Origin: an uncultured Clostridium sp.
GTDB lineage: Bacteria; Bacillota; Clostridia; Lachnospirales; Lachnospiraceae
NCBI GenBank assembly: GCA_900543885.1
Contig: UQTA01000075.1
Span: 1 to 15,991 of the forward strand
Length of the DNA stretch: 15,991 nucleotides
Direction of reading: 5' to 3'
The position numbers were made by a program, and so were the translations under genes. The notes below the pieces were generated by a model. The model did no database searches and was not told where the DNA came from. It saw nothing but the letters and a program-made list of their open reading frames with translations. Below are positions 5,235-12,728 of the stretch, in pieces (the first letter of the stretch is position 1; each line of letters begins with the position of its first letter).

Positions 5235-7808
5235 ATGAAACAATATACAGTAACGGGAATGAGCTGTGCAGCCTGCAGTGCCCGTGTAGAAAAGGCGGTT
5301 TCCAAGGTGCCGGGAGTTACATCCTGCTCCGTCAGCCTTTTGACCAACTCCATGGGAGTGGAGGGAAGCGCCACAGACCAGGAGATCATAAAAGCAGTGG
5401 TAGATGCCGGTTATGGAGCCTCTGCCAAAGATGGTGAAAAAAATGCAAATGGAGTTTCTGGCGGAGCAGCTTCAGAAGATGCTCTTGCAGACCATGAAAC
5501 GCCTATTTTAAAGAAACGTCTGCTGTATTCAGTAGGTTTCCTCATTGTCCTTATGTATTTTTCCATGGGACATATGATGTGGAACTGGCCGCTGCCTGCA
5601 TTCATGGATGGAAACCATGTGATGATGGGGCTGGTGCAGCTGTATCTGACTGTGATCATCATGGTTATTAACCAGAAATTTTTTATTAACGGTTTTAAGA
5701 GCCTGTTCCATGGAGCCCCCAATATGGACACTCTGGTAGCGTTAGGTTCTTTCGCTTCTTTTGGATATAGTTCCTACGCCCTGTTTGCCATGACTTATGC
5801 CGAGCATCAGGGAGATGCCCAGGCAGTCATGGGATACATGCATGAGTTTTATTTTGAATCGGCAGCCATGATCCTGACACTGATCACAGTTGGAAAAATG
5901 TTAGAGGCCCGTTCCAAAGGAAAAACAACGGATGCATTAAAGAGTCTGATGAAACTGTCACCAAAGACAGCAGTGGTGGAAAAGGAAGGAAAAGAAACAG
6001 AGGTTCCTGTTGAGCAGGTGCGCATTGGCGATGTATTTGTTGTCCGCCCAGGTGAGAATATACCAGTAGATGGTATTGTATTAGAGGGAAACAGCGCTGT
6101 AAATGAAGCTGCCCTTACTGGTGAGAGCATTCCTGTAGACAAGCAGGCAGGTGACCGCGTTTCTGCTGCTACGATCAACCAGTCTGGTTTTATCCGCTGC
6201 GAAGCCACCCGTGTAGGAGAAGATACCACACTTTCCCAGATCATCCGTATGGTCAGTGATGCGGCAGCTACGAAAGCGCCCATTGCGAAAGTGGCAGATA
6301 AGGTTTCCGGAATTTTTGTTCCGGCGGTCATCACCATTGCAGTGCTTACTACGATCGTATGGCTGATCGCAGGAGAAAGTGTTGGTTTTGCACTGGCCAG
6401 AGGAATTTCGGTTCTGGTTATTAGCTGCCCATGCGCATTGGGACTTGCCACACCAGTTGCTATTATGGTGGGAAATGGTATGGGAGCTAAGAATGGTATT
6501 CTCTTTAAGACAGCTGTTTCACTGGAAGAAACTGGAAAAGTAGAGATCGTTGCCCTAGATAAAACGGGAACCATTACAAGCGGTGAGCCAAAGGTGACAG
6601 ATGTTCTGGCAGCAGATGGACATTCTGAGGAAGAACTGTTAAAATTAGCATATTCACTGGAAAGTAAAAGTGAACATCCATTAGCAAAAGCAATTGTAGC
6701 ATATGGAACAGAAAAACACACAGAGCAGATCCCGGTAACAGAATTTAAGGCACTTCCTGGAAATGGCCTGGAAGGAAAAGCAGGCGAGGCAGATGTAAAA
6801 GGCGGCAGCCTGAAATTTGCCCAGAGCCAGACGGAAATTTCAGAAAAGATCAGACTTCAGGCAGAAAAACTGGCAGAAGAGGGAAAAACCCCGCTTATGT
6901 TTATGAAAAACGGTGCACTTGCAGGTATGATCGCAGTAGCGGATGTGATCCGTGAAGACAGCCCGCAGGCAGTAAAAGAACTGCAGAATATGGGAATTGA
7001 AGTAGTTATGCTGACCGGTGACAATGAGCGTACCGCGAAAGCCATTGGCCGACAGGCTGGTGTAGACCGTGTAATCGCAGGGGTTCTGCCAGACGGAAAA
7101 GAAGAAGTGATCCGCAGGTTAAAGGAACAGGGAAAAGTTGCCATGGTAGGCGATGGTATCAATGATGCCCCGGCTCTTACAAGAGCGGATATGGGTATTG
7201 CCATTGGCGCAGGTGCTGATGTGGCCATTGATGCGGCTGATGTAGTGCTGGTAAAGAGCCGTTTAAGTGATGTACCGGCTGCCATCCGCTTAAGCAGGGG
7301 AACACTCAGAAATATCCACGAAAACCTGTTCTGGGCCTTTTTCTACAACGTGATCGGTATCCCGTTGGCAGCAGGTATCTGGATCCCTATCTTCGGATGG
7401 AAATTAAATCCGATGTTTGGTGCTGCAGCCATGAGCTTATCCAGTTTCTGTGTTGTGACCAATGCATTAAGGCTGAATCTGCTTAATATCAAGGACAGCC
7501 GTAAAGATAAGAAAATCCGCCGTAAGACAGTTGCTCCGGAGGGAGAAGCTGTTGCTGCGGCAGAAATAAAGAAAGAAAACAAAAAGGAGAAAATGACTAT
7601 GACAAAGACTATGAAAATTGAGGGAATGATGTGCGGACACTGTGAGGCTGCTGTTAAGAAAGCGCTGGAAGCATTAGACGGCGTAGCTGGTGCAGAAGTA
7701 AGCCATGAAAAAGGTACTGCGGTTGTAACACTGGAAAAAGAGGTAGATAATGCAGTTCTTACAAAGGCAGTGGAAGATAAGGATTATAAAGTAGTTTCTG
7801 TGCAGTAA
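5235..7808 (+). CDS. copA: Cu(I)-exporting P1B-type ATPase CopA with fused C-terminal CopZ-like domain
   Basis: An 857-aa membrane pump that exports Cu(I) using ATP. In order: N-terminal heavy-metal domain with GMSCAAC (Cys11, Cys14); membrane helices from about 97; actuator TGES (295-298); CPC (398-400) in the ion-path helix; phosphorylated Asp442 in DKTGT; SEHP (479-482); TGDN (594-597); GDGINDAP (639-646). Y704-N705 and MSLSS (733-737) are the helix 7/8 residues typical of Cu(I) P1B-1 pumps. After a charged linker (752-787) comes a second heavy-metal domain, GMMCGHC (Cys800, Cys803), resembling free CopZ. Most CopA proteins carry such domains only at the N-terminus. AAAGGAG lies 11 bases upstream of the ATG. 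It is co-transcribed with csoR; the 95-base gap shows no second copper box. Confidence 0.95.
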   Translation: MKQYTVTGMSCAACSARVEKAVSKVPGVTSCSVSLLTNSMGVEGSATDQEIIKAVVDAGYGASAKDGEKNANGVSGGAASEDALADHETPILKKRLLYSVGFLIVLMYFSMGHMMWNWPLPAFMDGNHVMMGLVQLYLTVIIMVINQKFFINGFKSLFHGAPNMDTLVALGSFASFGYSSYALFAMTYAEHQGDAQAVMGYMHEFYFESAAMILTLITVGKMLEARSKGKTTDALKSLMKLSPKTAVVEKEGKETEVPVEQVRIGDVFVVRPGENIPVDGIVLEGNSAVNEAALTGESIPVDKQAGDRVSAATINQSGFIRCEATRVGEDTTLSQIIRMVSDAAATKAPIAKVADKVSGIFVPAVITIAVLTTIVWLIAGESVGFALARGISVLVISCPCALGLATPVAIMVGNGMGAKNGILFKTAVSLEETGKVEIVALDKTGTITSGEPKVTDVLAADGHSEEELLKLAYSLESKSEHPLAKAIVAYGTEKHTEQIPVTEFKALPGNGLEGKAGEADVKGGSLKFAQSQTEISEKIRLQAEKLAEEGKTPLMFMKNGALAGMIAVADVIREDSPQAVKELQNMGIEVVMLTGDNERTAKAIGRQAGVDRVIAGVLPDGKEEVIRRLKEQGKVAMVGDGINDAPALTRADMGIAIGAGADVAIDAADVVLVKSRLSDVPAAIRLSRGTLRNIHENLFWAFFYNVIGIPLAAGIWIPIFGWKLNPMFGAAAMSLSSFCVVTNALRLNLLNIKDSRKDKKIRRKTVAPEGEAVAAAEIKKENKKEKMTMTKTMKIEGMMCGHCEAAVKKALEALDGVAGAEVSHEKGTAVVTLEKEVDNAVLTKAVEDKDYKVVSVQ
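7584..7601 (+). promoter_or_regulatory. Internal ribosome binding site for a free CopZ-like chaperone
   Basis: AAGGAG (7584-7589) lies inside copA with in-frame ATGs 3 and 9 bases downstream (7593 and 7599, codons 787 and 789). Starting at 7599 gives a 69-aa protein (7599-7808) that begins exactly at the CopZ-like domain. The preceding residues are a Lys/Glu linker, which can produce AAGGAG by chance, so use of the site is inferred. Confidence 0.55.
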
Positions 7809-7833
7809 TATAAAAATATATCATAAAAAGAAG

Positions 7834-7884
7834 ATGCAGAGTCTGAATCGAAATGTTTCGTTGCGGTTCAGATTCTGCATTTTT
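7834..7884 (+). terminator. Rho-independent terminator of the csoR-copA operon
   Basis: ATGCAGA-g-TCTGAA (7834-7847) pairs with TTCAGA-t-TCTGCAT (7867-7880) through 14 bp including one G-T, with a small inner stem CGAAA/TTTCG (7849-7860). A T-run follows at 7880-7884. It begins 25 bases after the copA stop. Confidence 0.85.
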
Positions 7885-7937
7885 AATATCATATAAGAGC
7901 TGCATTAAAAGAGCAGTACTGGAAATACATACCTAAA

Positions 7938-8309
7938 TCATTCCTGCGCAGGTGCTGCTGGTATGCGTTTTCTTGAGGATTTGTTGATCTCAAACTCTTT
8001 TTTGATCACTTCGTTGTAGACGGAGATCACATGGTAAAATGCTTCGATTTCTTCAGCACTGCATTTTTCCTGAAGCTGTGACATGGTTTTGGTAATATCT
8101 AAGATATCGTACATTTTGTGGGCTTTGCTGACGCGGGAGCCTTCCTGGGTCACATACAGATAAAGATTTTTTGCGTTCCCCTCTTTTTTCCTTTTTTCGA
8201 TCAATTCTAATTTTTCCAGTCTGGTAAGGATCTGGGAAATCGTTCCCTTGGTTTTATCCCAATACTGGATCAGTTCACCAGATGAGGTCCCCGGATGATC
8301 TTCTGCCAT
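7938..8309 (-). pseudogene. MarR-family regulator lacking its N-terminus
   Basis: The 123-aa frame begins in the middle of a MarR winged-helix domain: ELIQYWDKTKGTISQILTRLEKLELIEKRKKEGNAKNLYLYVTQEGSRV covers the recognition helix and wing. The N-terminal dimerisation helix and part of helix 2 (roughly 35-45 residues of a usual 140-160) are missing. The ATG at 8309 is not a native start: the bases there belong to the divergent lyase gene, whose conserved PDDLLPLWVADMDF reads through the same stretch on the + strand. One deletion near 8287-8300 seems to have removed both 5' ends and the shared promoter. Shortened but functional expression is unlikely. Confidence 0.75.
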
Positions 8310-8777
8310 TATGGGTAGCGGATATGGACTTTAAACTTCCTGAAGAAATTCTTGCTGATTTTCATAAGAGGATCGATCATGGTATTTTCGGATACACAGA
8401 TCCGGATCAGGAATATTATGGTGCACTGGATCGCTGGTTTGCTGTACGTCATGGATATCATGTAGAGCCTGAAACTGTTACAGTAGGCTGCGGTGTTGTT
8501 TATGGTCTGGCAACAGGAGTGAAGGCATTTACAAAGGCTGGAGATTCTATTTTGATCCAGCAGCCGGATACAGCCAGGGAAGCATTATGGATTCACAGAC
8601 GAAGAATTAGAGCACATTATGGTAGAAGAAGCACATTTATGGTTAGACAGCGGAAAAGTATTTGGACCTGCAACTGCACAGTTTGAACGTTTTAACCTTG
8701 CATGCCTAAGAGTAACGTTGGTGAAGGCAATGGAACAGTTAAAAAATGCTTTTGACGCTCATTGCAAGTGGGCGTGA
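8288..8777 (+). pseudogene. patB: MalY/PatB-type PLP-dependent C-S lyase, internally deleted remnant
   Basis: The family (cystathionine beta-lyase/aminotransferase, about 390 aa) cleaves the C-S bond of cystathionine or cysteine conjugates. The N-terminal part is clear: LPLWVADMDFKLPEEILADF, GIFGYTDPDQEYY, and ILIQQP (to about 8570). The frame then jumps, and from about 8583 another frame gives the family's C-terminus: YGFTDEELEHIMVEEAHLWL, SGKVFGPATAQFERFN and KAMEQLKNAFDAH, ending at TGA 8775-8777. About 230 residues, including the PLP-binding lysine region, are absent. The true 5' end is also gone, at the junction with the MarR remnant. A Leu in LACLR where Pro is usual hints at further drift. 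The continuous 8282-8686 reading frame is an accident of the deletion. Confidence 0.85.
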
Positions 8778-8807
8778 AAATAAATTACATAAGAAGGAGA
8801 AAATTTA

Positions 8808-9475
8808 ATGGAAAAAAAGAATCTTGGAGTGTTTTCAGTGATGGGAGCGGAAAGCCCATTTGGCTATTTCCCCCGCCATGTAGCGCTTCTTGCGGGAATT
8901 GCAGCAGCTCTCCTTCTGGCACCAGGTGTAAAGATTTCAGATAAGGTAGATATTCTTACAGAGAATATGGGCCGCAGCGGTGTCATGATGATCGTTTTGA
9001 TCTATCTTATGGCCAGCGGATTTCAGGGAGCAGCGGCAGCATTGAGGTTGGTGCTTTTGATCTGTTCCAGATCGCACCGTATATTGTTGTTTTAATAACT
9101 GCTTTAATGGGTATTAACGTGGCAGTGGTACTGTTTATTGGTATTTTGATGACCTTTGTTGTAGGTATTTTACAGGGAAATGTAGGATTTTTTGATATTG
9201 CCATGGCAGTTGGAGATGGAATGGCAGATATGTTCAGTATCAGTATTGTTGCCATCCTGGTATCCGGAGTGATCGGTCTGGTAAGATATTATGGTGGTAT
9301 TGAGTGGATGATCGATGCCATTACGAAAAAAATTAAAAACAGAAAACAGGCAGAATATGGAATCGGTATCCTTTCAGGTATTTTGTCTGGAGCCATGGTC
9401 AACAATACCATTGCGATCATTGCAACTTGTGTAACGATCCAGGCAGGACTTTTGAGAACGGCAGAAGAAAAATAA
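8808..9475 (+). pseudogene. nhaC: NhaC-family Na+/H+ antiporter, internally deleted remnant
   Basis: NhaC-type antiporters are about 430-480-aa membrane proteins. Here the N-terminus follows a good ribosome binding site (AAGGAG, 8794-8799): FGYFPRHVALLAGIAAALLLAPG and MMIVLIYLMASGFQGAAAA (to about 9040). The frame then shifts and continues mid-protein with IEVGAFDLFQIAPYIVVLITALMGINV and GGIEWMIDAITKKIKNRKQAEYGIG to VNNTIAIIAT. A second, in-frame gap leads straight to the C-terminal tail VTIQAGLLRTAEEK. The core region carrying the family's polar ion-path residues is absent. With the neighbouring lyase and regulator remnants it was probably one functional unit before decay. Confidence 0.8.
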
Positions 9476-9547
9476 TATTTTTATAAGCTGTTAAGCTGAA
9501 TTGCCATGGGTTTTGGATGAAATAAACAAAAAACGAAAAAAATTGCA

Positions 9548-9576
9548 TTGACTAATGGTGATAATGATGATACTAT
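9548..9576 (+). promoter_or_regulatory. Promoter of the PTS operon
   Basis: TTGACT (9548-9553), 17-bp spacer, TACTAT (9571-9576). The start near 9583 puts the antiterminator/terminator switch at about +20 to +100. The 317-base gap between the antiporter remnant and the EIIA gene holds this promoter, the switch, and about 100 bases with no clear structure before the ribosome binding site. Confidence 0.7.
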
Positions 9577-9601
9577 GACTATATCGTTACATTATTGACA
9601 A

Positions 9602-9685
9602 TATTGGTTGCTTTAAGGCAACATGCAAAACCAATTTTGAATGATATTTCTTTATGCAGATATGTGTTCAAAGTTGGTTTTTGTT
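9602..9685 (+). promoter_or_regulatory. RAT antiterminator overlapping a transcription terminator
   Basis: Two exclusive folds share 9627-9634. Antiterminator (about 9604-9634): TTGGTTGC with GCAAC and a closing GCAAAACCAA, ending like the ribonucleic antiterminator of BglG/SacY/LicT/GlcT targets, in which GCAAAACC is a hallmark. Terminator: AAAACCAATTTTGAA (9627-9641) pairs over 15 bp with 9667-9681, with one G-U pair and a 25-base loop, followed by TTTTTGTTATTT. Known for the family: a PRD-containing RNA-binding protein, active when its EII is dephosphorylated by sugar, stabilises the first fold and lets transcription continue. Confidence 0.8.
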
Positions 9686-9792
9686 ATTTATAAACATAGG
9701 ATTACGAGAATGCAGATCACGCAGCAATCTGGTATCAGAGGGGTCAAAATATATGACGAGTATGTTTTATGATCTATAAGGGGGAAATTATT

Positions 9793-10281
9793 ATGTTTCA
9801 GGGGATTAAAAAATTGTTCGGTTCAAAAAAAGAAAAGGAGCAGATCCTGGCGCCGGTTGCTGGTCAGGCAGTACCTTTAAGTGCAGTTCCTGACCCGGCT
9901 TTTGCACAGGAGATTTTAGGAAAAGGTGTTGCAATACAGCCTGCTGAAAATGAATTCCGGGCGCCAGCATCCGGTGAAGTGACAGTTCTGTTTGAAACCG
10001 GTCATGCAGTGAGTATCCGTACAGAAGGCGGCGCAGATGTGATCGTCCATATTGGTTTAGACACTGTAAATTTAAAGGGCCAGTTTTTTACCACTCATGT
10101 AAAGCAGGGAGACACAGTAAAAGCAGGCGACCTGCTGATCACAGCAGATATAGAGCAGATCAAGGCAGCTGGCTATGATGTGATCACACCGGTGATCGTC
10201 TGCAATGTTTCTGATTTTCCAGAGATGGAATGCCACTTTGGAAAAGCAGTAAAGGCCATGGATGAGATCATTACACTGTAA
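9793..10281 (+). CDS. PTS EIIA component, glucose type
   Basis: A 162-aa soluble phosphocarrier that passes phosphate from HPr to the EIIB domain encoded next. Markers: LAPVAGQAVPLSAVPDPAF (19-37), His71 in TGHAVSI and the phosphorylated His86 in VIVHIGLDTVNLKG (E. coli EIIA-Glc His75 and His90). FTTHVKQGDTVKAGDLL follows. The ATG at 9793 is chosen over an in-frame ATG at 9769 because AAGGGGG (9778-9784) precedes it and the protein then starts as the family does (MFQGIKKLFG). The gene follows the RAT switch and precedes the EIICB gene by 105 bases, so it is sugar-induced with it. It may also serve other EIICBs without their own EIIA. Confidence 0.93.
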   Translation: MFQGIKKLFGSKKEKEQILAPVAGQAVPLSAVPDPAFAQEILGKGVAIQPAENEFRAPASGEVTVLFETGHAVSIRTEGGADVIVHIGLDTVNLKGQFFTTHVKQGDTVKAGDLLITADIEQIKAAGYDVITPVIVCNVSDFPEMECHFGKAVKAMDEIITL

Positions 10282-10386
10282 TGAACATTGCCGTGGATAT
10301 AAAGGGGATTTGAAACCAGGAGAAGGGTTCAAATAAATAGCCTGGCCCATAAGGGCAGAAGGCAAAAAAGAAAGGGGTTTTTAGTT

Positions 10387-11847
10387 ATGATGAAGTTCTT
10401 TCAGAAACTTGGTAAGTCACTGATGCTTCCAGTGGCGTGTCTGCCAGTATGTGGTATCCTTATGGGTATTGGATACATTCTGGCACCGGCAGCTATGGCA
10501 GGTGAGGTCCAGGGATTTACCGCAGGGGGATTATCCTATTCCATCGGACTGTTTCTGATCAAAGCAGGGGGTGCATTGATCGACAACATGTCATGGCTGT
10601 TTGCAGTAGGTGTAGCCGTAGGTATGGCACAGGATAATGACGGTACAGCGGGTCTTGCAGGTCTTGTATCCATGTACATGATCACGACACTCTTAAGTCC
10701 CGGTGCTGTTGCCGGCATCACCGGACATGAAGCAGCACCTGCATTTGGAAAGATCGTCAACCAGTTCGTTGGTATTCTTTCCGGACTCATTGGTTCTGCA
10801 TGTTACAACAAGTATCGGACTGTAAAATTGCCGGATGCACTGGCATTCTTCAGCGGCAAGAGAGCCGTTGCAATCTTTACAGCAATTTATTCCATCATTG
10901 CAGCATTGGTTCTGTTTGTGGTATGGCCATTAGTATATGGCGGTCTGGTAGCAATGGGTGAAGCATTTATTGGATTGGGCGCTGTTGGTGCAGGTATCTA
11001 TGCATTCTTTAACCGACTGCTGATCCCATTTGGTCTGCACCATGCATTAAACTCAGTATTCTGGTTCGACGTTGCAGGTATTAACGACTTAAGCAATTTC
11101 TGGGGTAATACGGGTGTTTATGGACAGACTGGTATGTACATGACGGGATTCTTCCCATTTATGATGTTCGGTCTTCCCGCAGCCTGCATCGCTATGTATC
11201 AGACTGCAAAACCGGGCAAAAAGAAAATGGTTTATGGACTTTTAGCATCTGCAGCATTTTGTTCCTTCTTTACAGGTGTTACAGAGCCTATCGAGTTTTC
11301 TTTTATGTTCCTGGCTCCGGGATTGTATGTATTACATGCCCTGTTAGCAGGTATTACAGCAGGTATCACCGTTGCTCTGCCGATCCGTGCAGGCTTCTCC
11401 TTCTCCGGCGGTGCTGTTGATATGGTACTTAGTTCCTTTACACCACTTGCCCAAAATCCATGGCTGCTGATTCCGGTAGGTCTTGCAGTTGGTGTTATTT
11501 ATTACATCGTATTCCGTTTTGCTATTACAAAGTTTAATTTAAAGACACCAGGACGTGAAGATGATGATACAGCAGGAGAATTAAGGGCAACTTTAGCAAA
11601 CAATGATTATACTTCCGTTGCAAAGATTGTTCTGGAAGGTGTTGGCGGTGCTGAAAATGTGGCCTCCATTGACAACTGCATTACAAGACTTCGTCTGGAA
11701 GTAAAAGACTATACAAAGGTTGATGAAAAAGTGATCAAGTCTGCTGGTGTTGCGGGAGTGATGCGTCCAAGTCAGACTTCTGTTCAGGTTATCATCGGTA
11801 CCCAGGTACAGTTTGTTGCAGATGAATTTAAGAAGCTTTGCAAGTAA
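10387..11847 (+). CDS. PTS EIICB permease, glucose/N-acetylglucosamine family (NagE-like)
   Basis: A 486-aa membrane transporter that imports and phosphorylates a hexose. EIIC (about 1-390): GKSLMLPVACLPVCGILMGIG at the N-terminus, FGLHHALNSVFWFDVAG (215-231), MYMTGFFPFMMFGLPAACIAMY (250-271), and GVTEPIEFSFMFLAP (297-311). It ends with the FNLKTPGRED linker (383-392). EIIB (about 410-486) carries the phosphorylated Cys431 in DNCITRLRL and GVAGVMRPS. EIIA is separate, upstream. The LHHALNSVFWF region, MTGFFPFMMFGLPAA and FNLKTPGRED follow E. coli NagE more closely than PtsG from memory, so N-acetylglucosamine is the favoured substrate, with glucose the alternative. AAAGGGG at 10371-10377 supports the start; the second ATG (10390) is also possible. 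Confidence 0.92.
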   Translation: MMKFFQKLGKSLMLPVACLPVCGILMGIGYILAPAAMAGEVQGFTAGGLSYSIGLFLIKAGGALIDNMSWLFAVGVAVGMAQDNDGTAGLAGLVSMYMITTLLSPGAVAGITGHEAAPAFGKIVNQFVGILSGLIGSACYNKYRTVKLPDALAFFSGKRAVAIFTAIYSIIAALVLFVVWPLVYGGLVAMGEAFIGLGAVGAGIYAFFNRLLIPFGLHHALNSVFWFDVAGINDLSNFWGNTGVYGQTGMYMTGFFPFMMFGLPAACIAMYQTAKPGKKKMVYGLLASAAFCSFFTGVTEPIEFSFMFLAPGLYVLHALLAGITAGITVALPIRAGFSFSGGAVDMVLSSFTPLAQNPWLLIPVGLAVGVIYYIVFRFAITKFNLKTPGREDDDTAGELRATLANNDYTSVAKIVLEGVGGAENVASIDNCITRLRLEVKDYTKVDEKVIKSAGVAGVMRPSQTSVQVIIGTQVQFVADEFKKLCK

Positions 11848-11896
11848 GAAAGATAAGAAAATTTAGCAGTAACGTAAAATAGTTCAGATAAAAATG

Positions 11897-11947
11897 AGCC
11901 GCGGCAGAGAGATAAAAACGTTTCTCTTTGCCGCGGCTTACTTTTTT
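11897..11947. terminator. Strong bidirectional terminator after the PTS operon and the ABC operon
   Basis: AGCCGCGGCA-GAGAGA (11897-11912) pairs with 11923-11938 through 16 bp including one G-T, with a 10-base loop. TTACTTTTTT follows on + and TCATTTTTAT on -. It lies between the EIICB stop and the convergent permease stop. Confidence 0.9.
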
Positions 11948-12728
11948 AACAGGATCGAAGCCTTTTTTCCAGTACAGCTACTCCCTGATACAGCACCCAT
12001 GAAAGGAGGCACAGTACAATAAGGGCACTCATTAGTTTGGTCATTTCAAAGGTCTGAGAGGCGTAGGTGATCAGATAGCCGAGACCTGCTTTTGCGCTTA
12101 AAAATTCTCCGATGATCACACCCACCAGGCAGAGACCTATATTGACTTTCATGGTACTCATAAGCAGAGGGAGACTGCCTGGAAGGAGTACCTTGATAAG
12201 GACATCTTTTTTGCTGCCGCCTAAAGAATAAATAAGCCGGATTTTATCGGGATCGATCTGCTTAAAACCAGTATACAAAGTCATAATAGAGCCGAAAACA
12301 GCAATAGAAACAGCAGCAGTGACCACCATTCGCATCCGGCTTCCAAGCCATACCAGAAGCAAAGGTGCCAAAGCTGATTTAGGAAGGCTGTTTAAAAGAA
12401 CCAGGAAAGGTTCAAAAACCTGGGCTGCAAAGGGGCTGGACCAGAGATAAAGTGCTGTTACAAGGCTGATCATGGTACAGAAGAAGAAACTTAACAGAGT
12501 TTCTGCCAAAGTAATACCGGTATGGAGAAAAAGACTTTTATCTAAAAACATGTGAAAGAGGCAGAAAAAAATCTGGGACGGGGAACTGAAAATAAAGCGG
12601 TTGATCATTCCAAGGGAAGCGGTCAGTTCCCAGAGGGAAAGAAAAAGAACAAAAAGCATGGCTCTGCATATTTTTATCTGTCTGATTTTACGTAGGATCT
12701 TTGCTTCATATTCCTGCTGTCTGGTCAT
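11946..12728 (-). CDS. ABC transporter permease, SsuC/TauC (NitT/TauT) family
   Basis: A 260-aa inner-membrane subunit with about six hydrophobic segments (first about 22-42). The cytoplasmic EAA loop that docks to the ATPase reads SLGGSKKDVLIKVLLPGSLPLL. The VNIGLCLVGVIIGEFLSAKAGLGYLI stretch that follows is typical of the sulfonate/taurine/nitrate/pyrimidine-precursor branch. The ATG at 12728 lies inside the ATPase gene, a 23-base overlap, with AAGGAG 10 bases upstream, so the two are translated together. The length is normal. Substrate: aliphatic sulfonates, taurine or thiamine-pyrimidine precursors are all possible. The usual substrate-binding lipoprotein gene is not in this window. Confidence 0.9.
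   Translation of the reverse strand: MTRQQEYEAKILRKIRQIKICRAMLFVLFLSLWELTASLGMINRFIFSSPSQIFFCLFHMFLDKSLFLHTGITLAETLLSFFFCTMISLVTALYLWSSPFAAQVFEPFLVLLNSLPKSALAPLLLVWLGSRMRMVVTAAVSIAVFGSIMTLYTGFKQIDPDKIRLIYSLGGSKKDVLIKVLLPGSLPLLMSTMKVNIGLCLVGVIIGEFLSAKAGLGYLITYASQTFEMTKLMSALIVLCLLSWVLYQGVAVLEKRLRSC

Noticed and set aside
5849..6721. A 290-codon open frame antisense to copA
   Set aside because: It lies wholly within the well-supported copA, has a Ser/Thr/Pro-rich composition typical of an antisense shadow, no ribosome binding site and no recognisable domain.
8282..8686. A 134-codon open frame read as an intact aminotransferase
   Set aside because: It covers only the PatB N-terminus and then runs out of frame through the PatB C-terminal coding sequence, so it is a deletion artefact.
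9107..9475. A separate 122-aa membrane protein
   Set aside because: Reading the same frame upstream from 9041 gives continuous NhaC sequence, so this is the middle and end of the deleted antiporter gene rather than a gene with its own start.
9595..9600. A perfect TTGACA as -35 of the PTS operon
   Set aside because: No -10 box lies 16-18 bp downstream, and it would start transcription inside or beyond the RAT, leaving the switch unused. The pair at 9548/9571 fits better.
10282..10386. Regulatory hairpin between EIIA and EIICB (CCAGG/CCTGG, GCCC/GGGC)
   Set aside because: The stems are 4-5 bp with long or imperfect loops and no T-run, so they are too weak to call.
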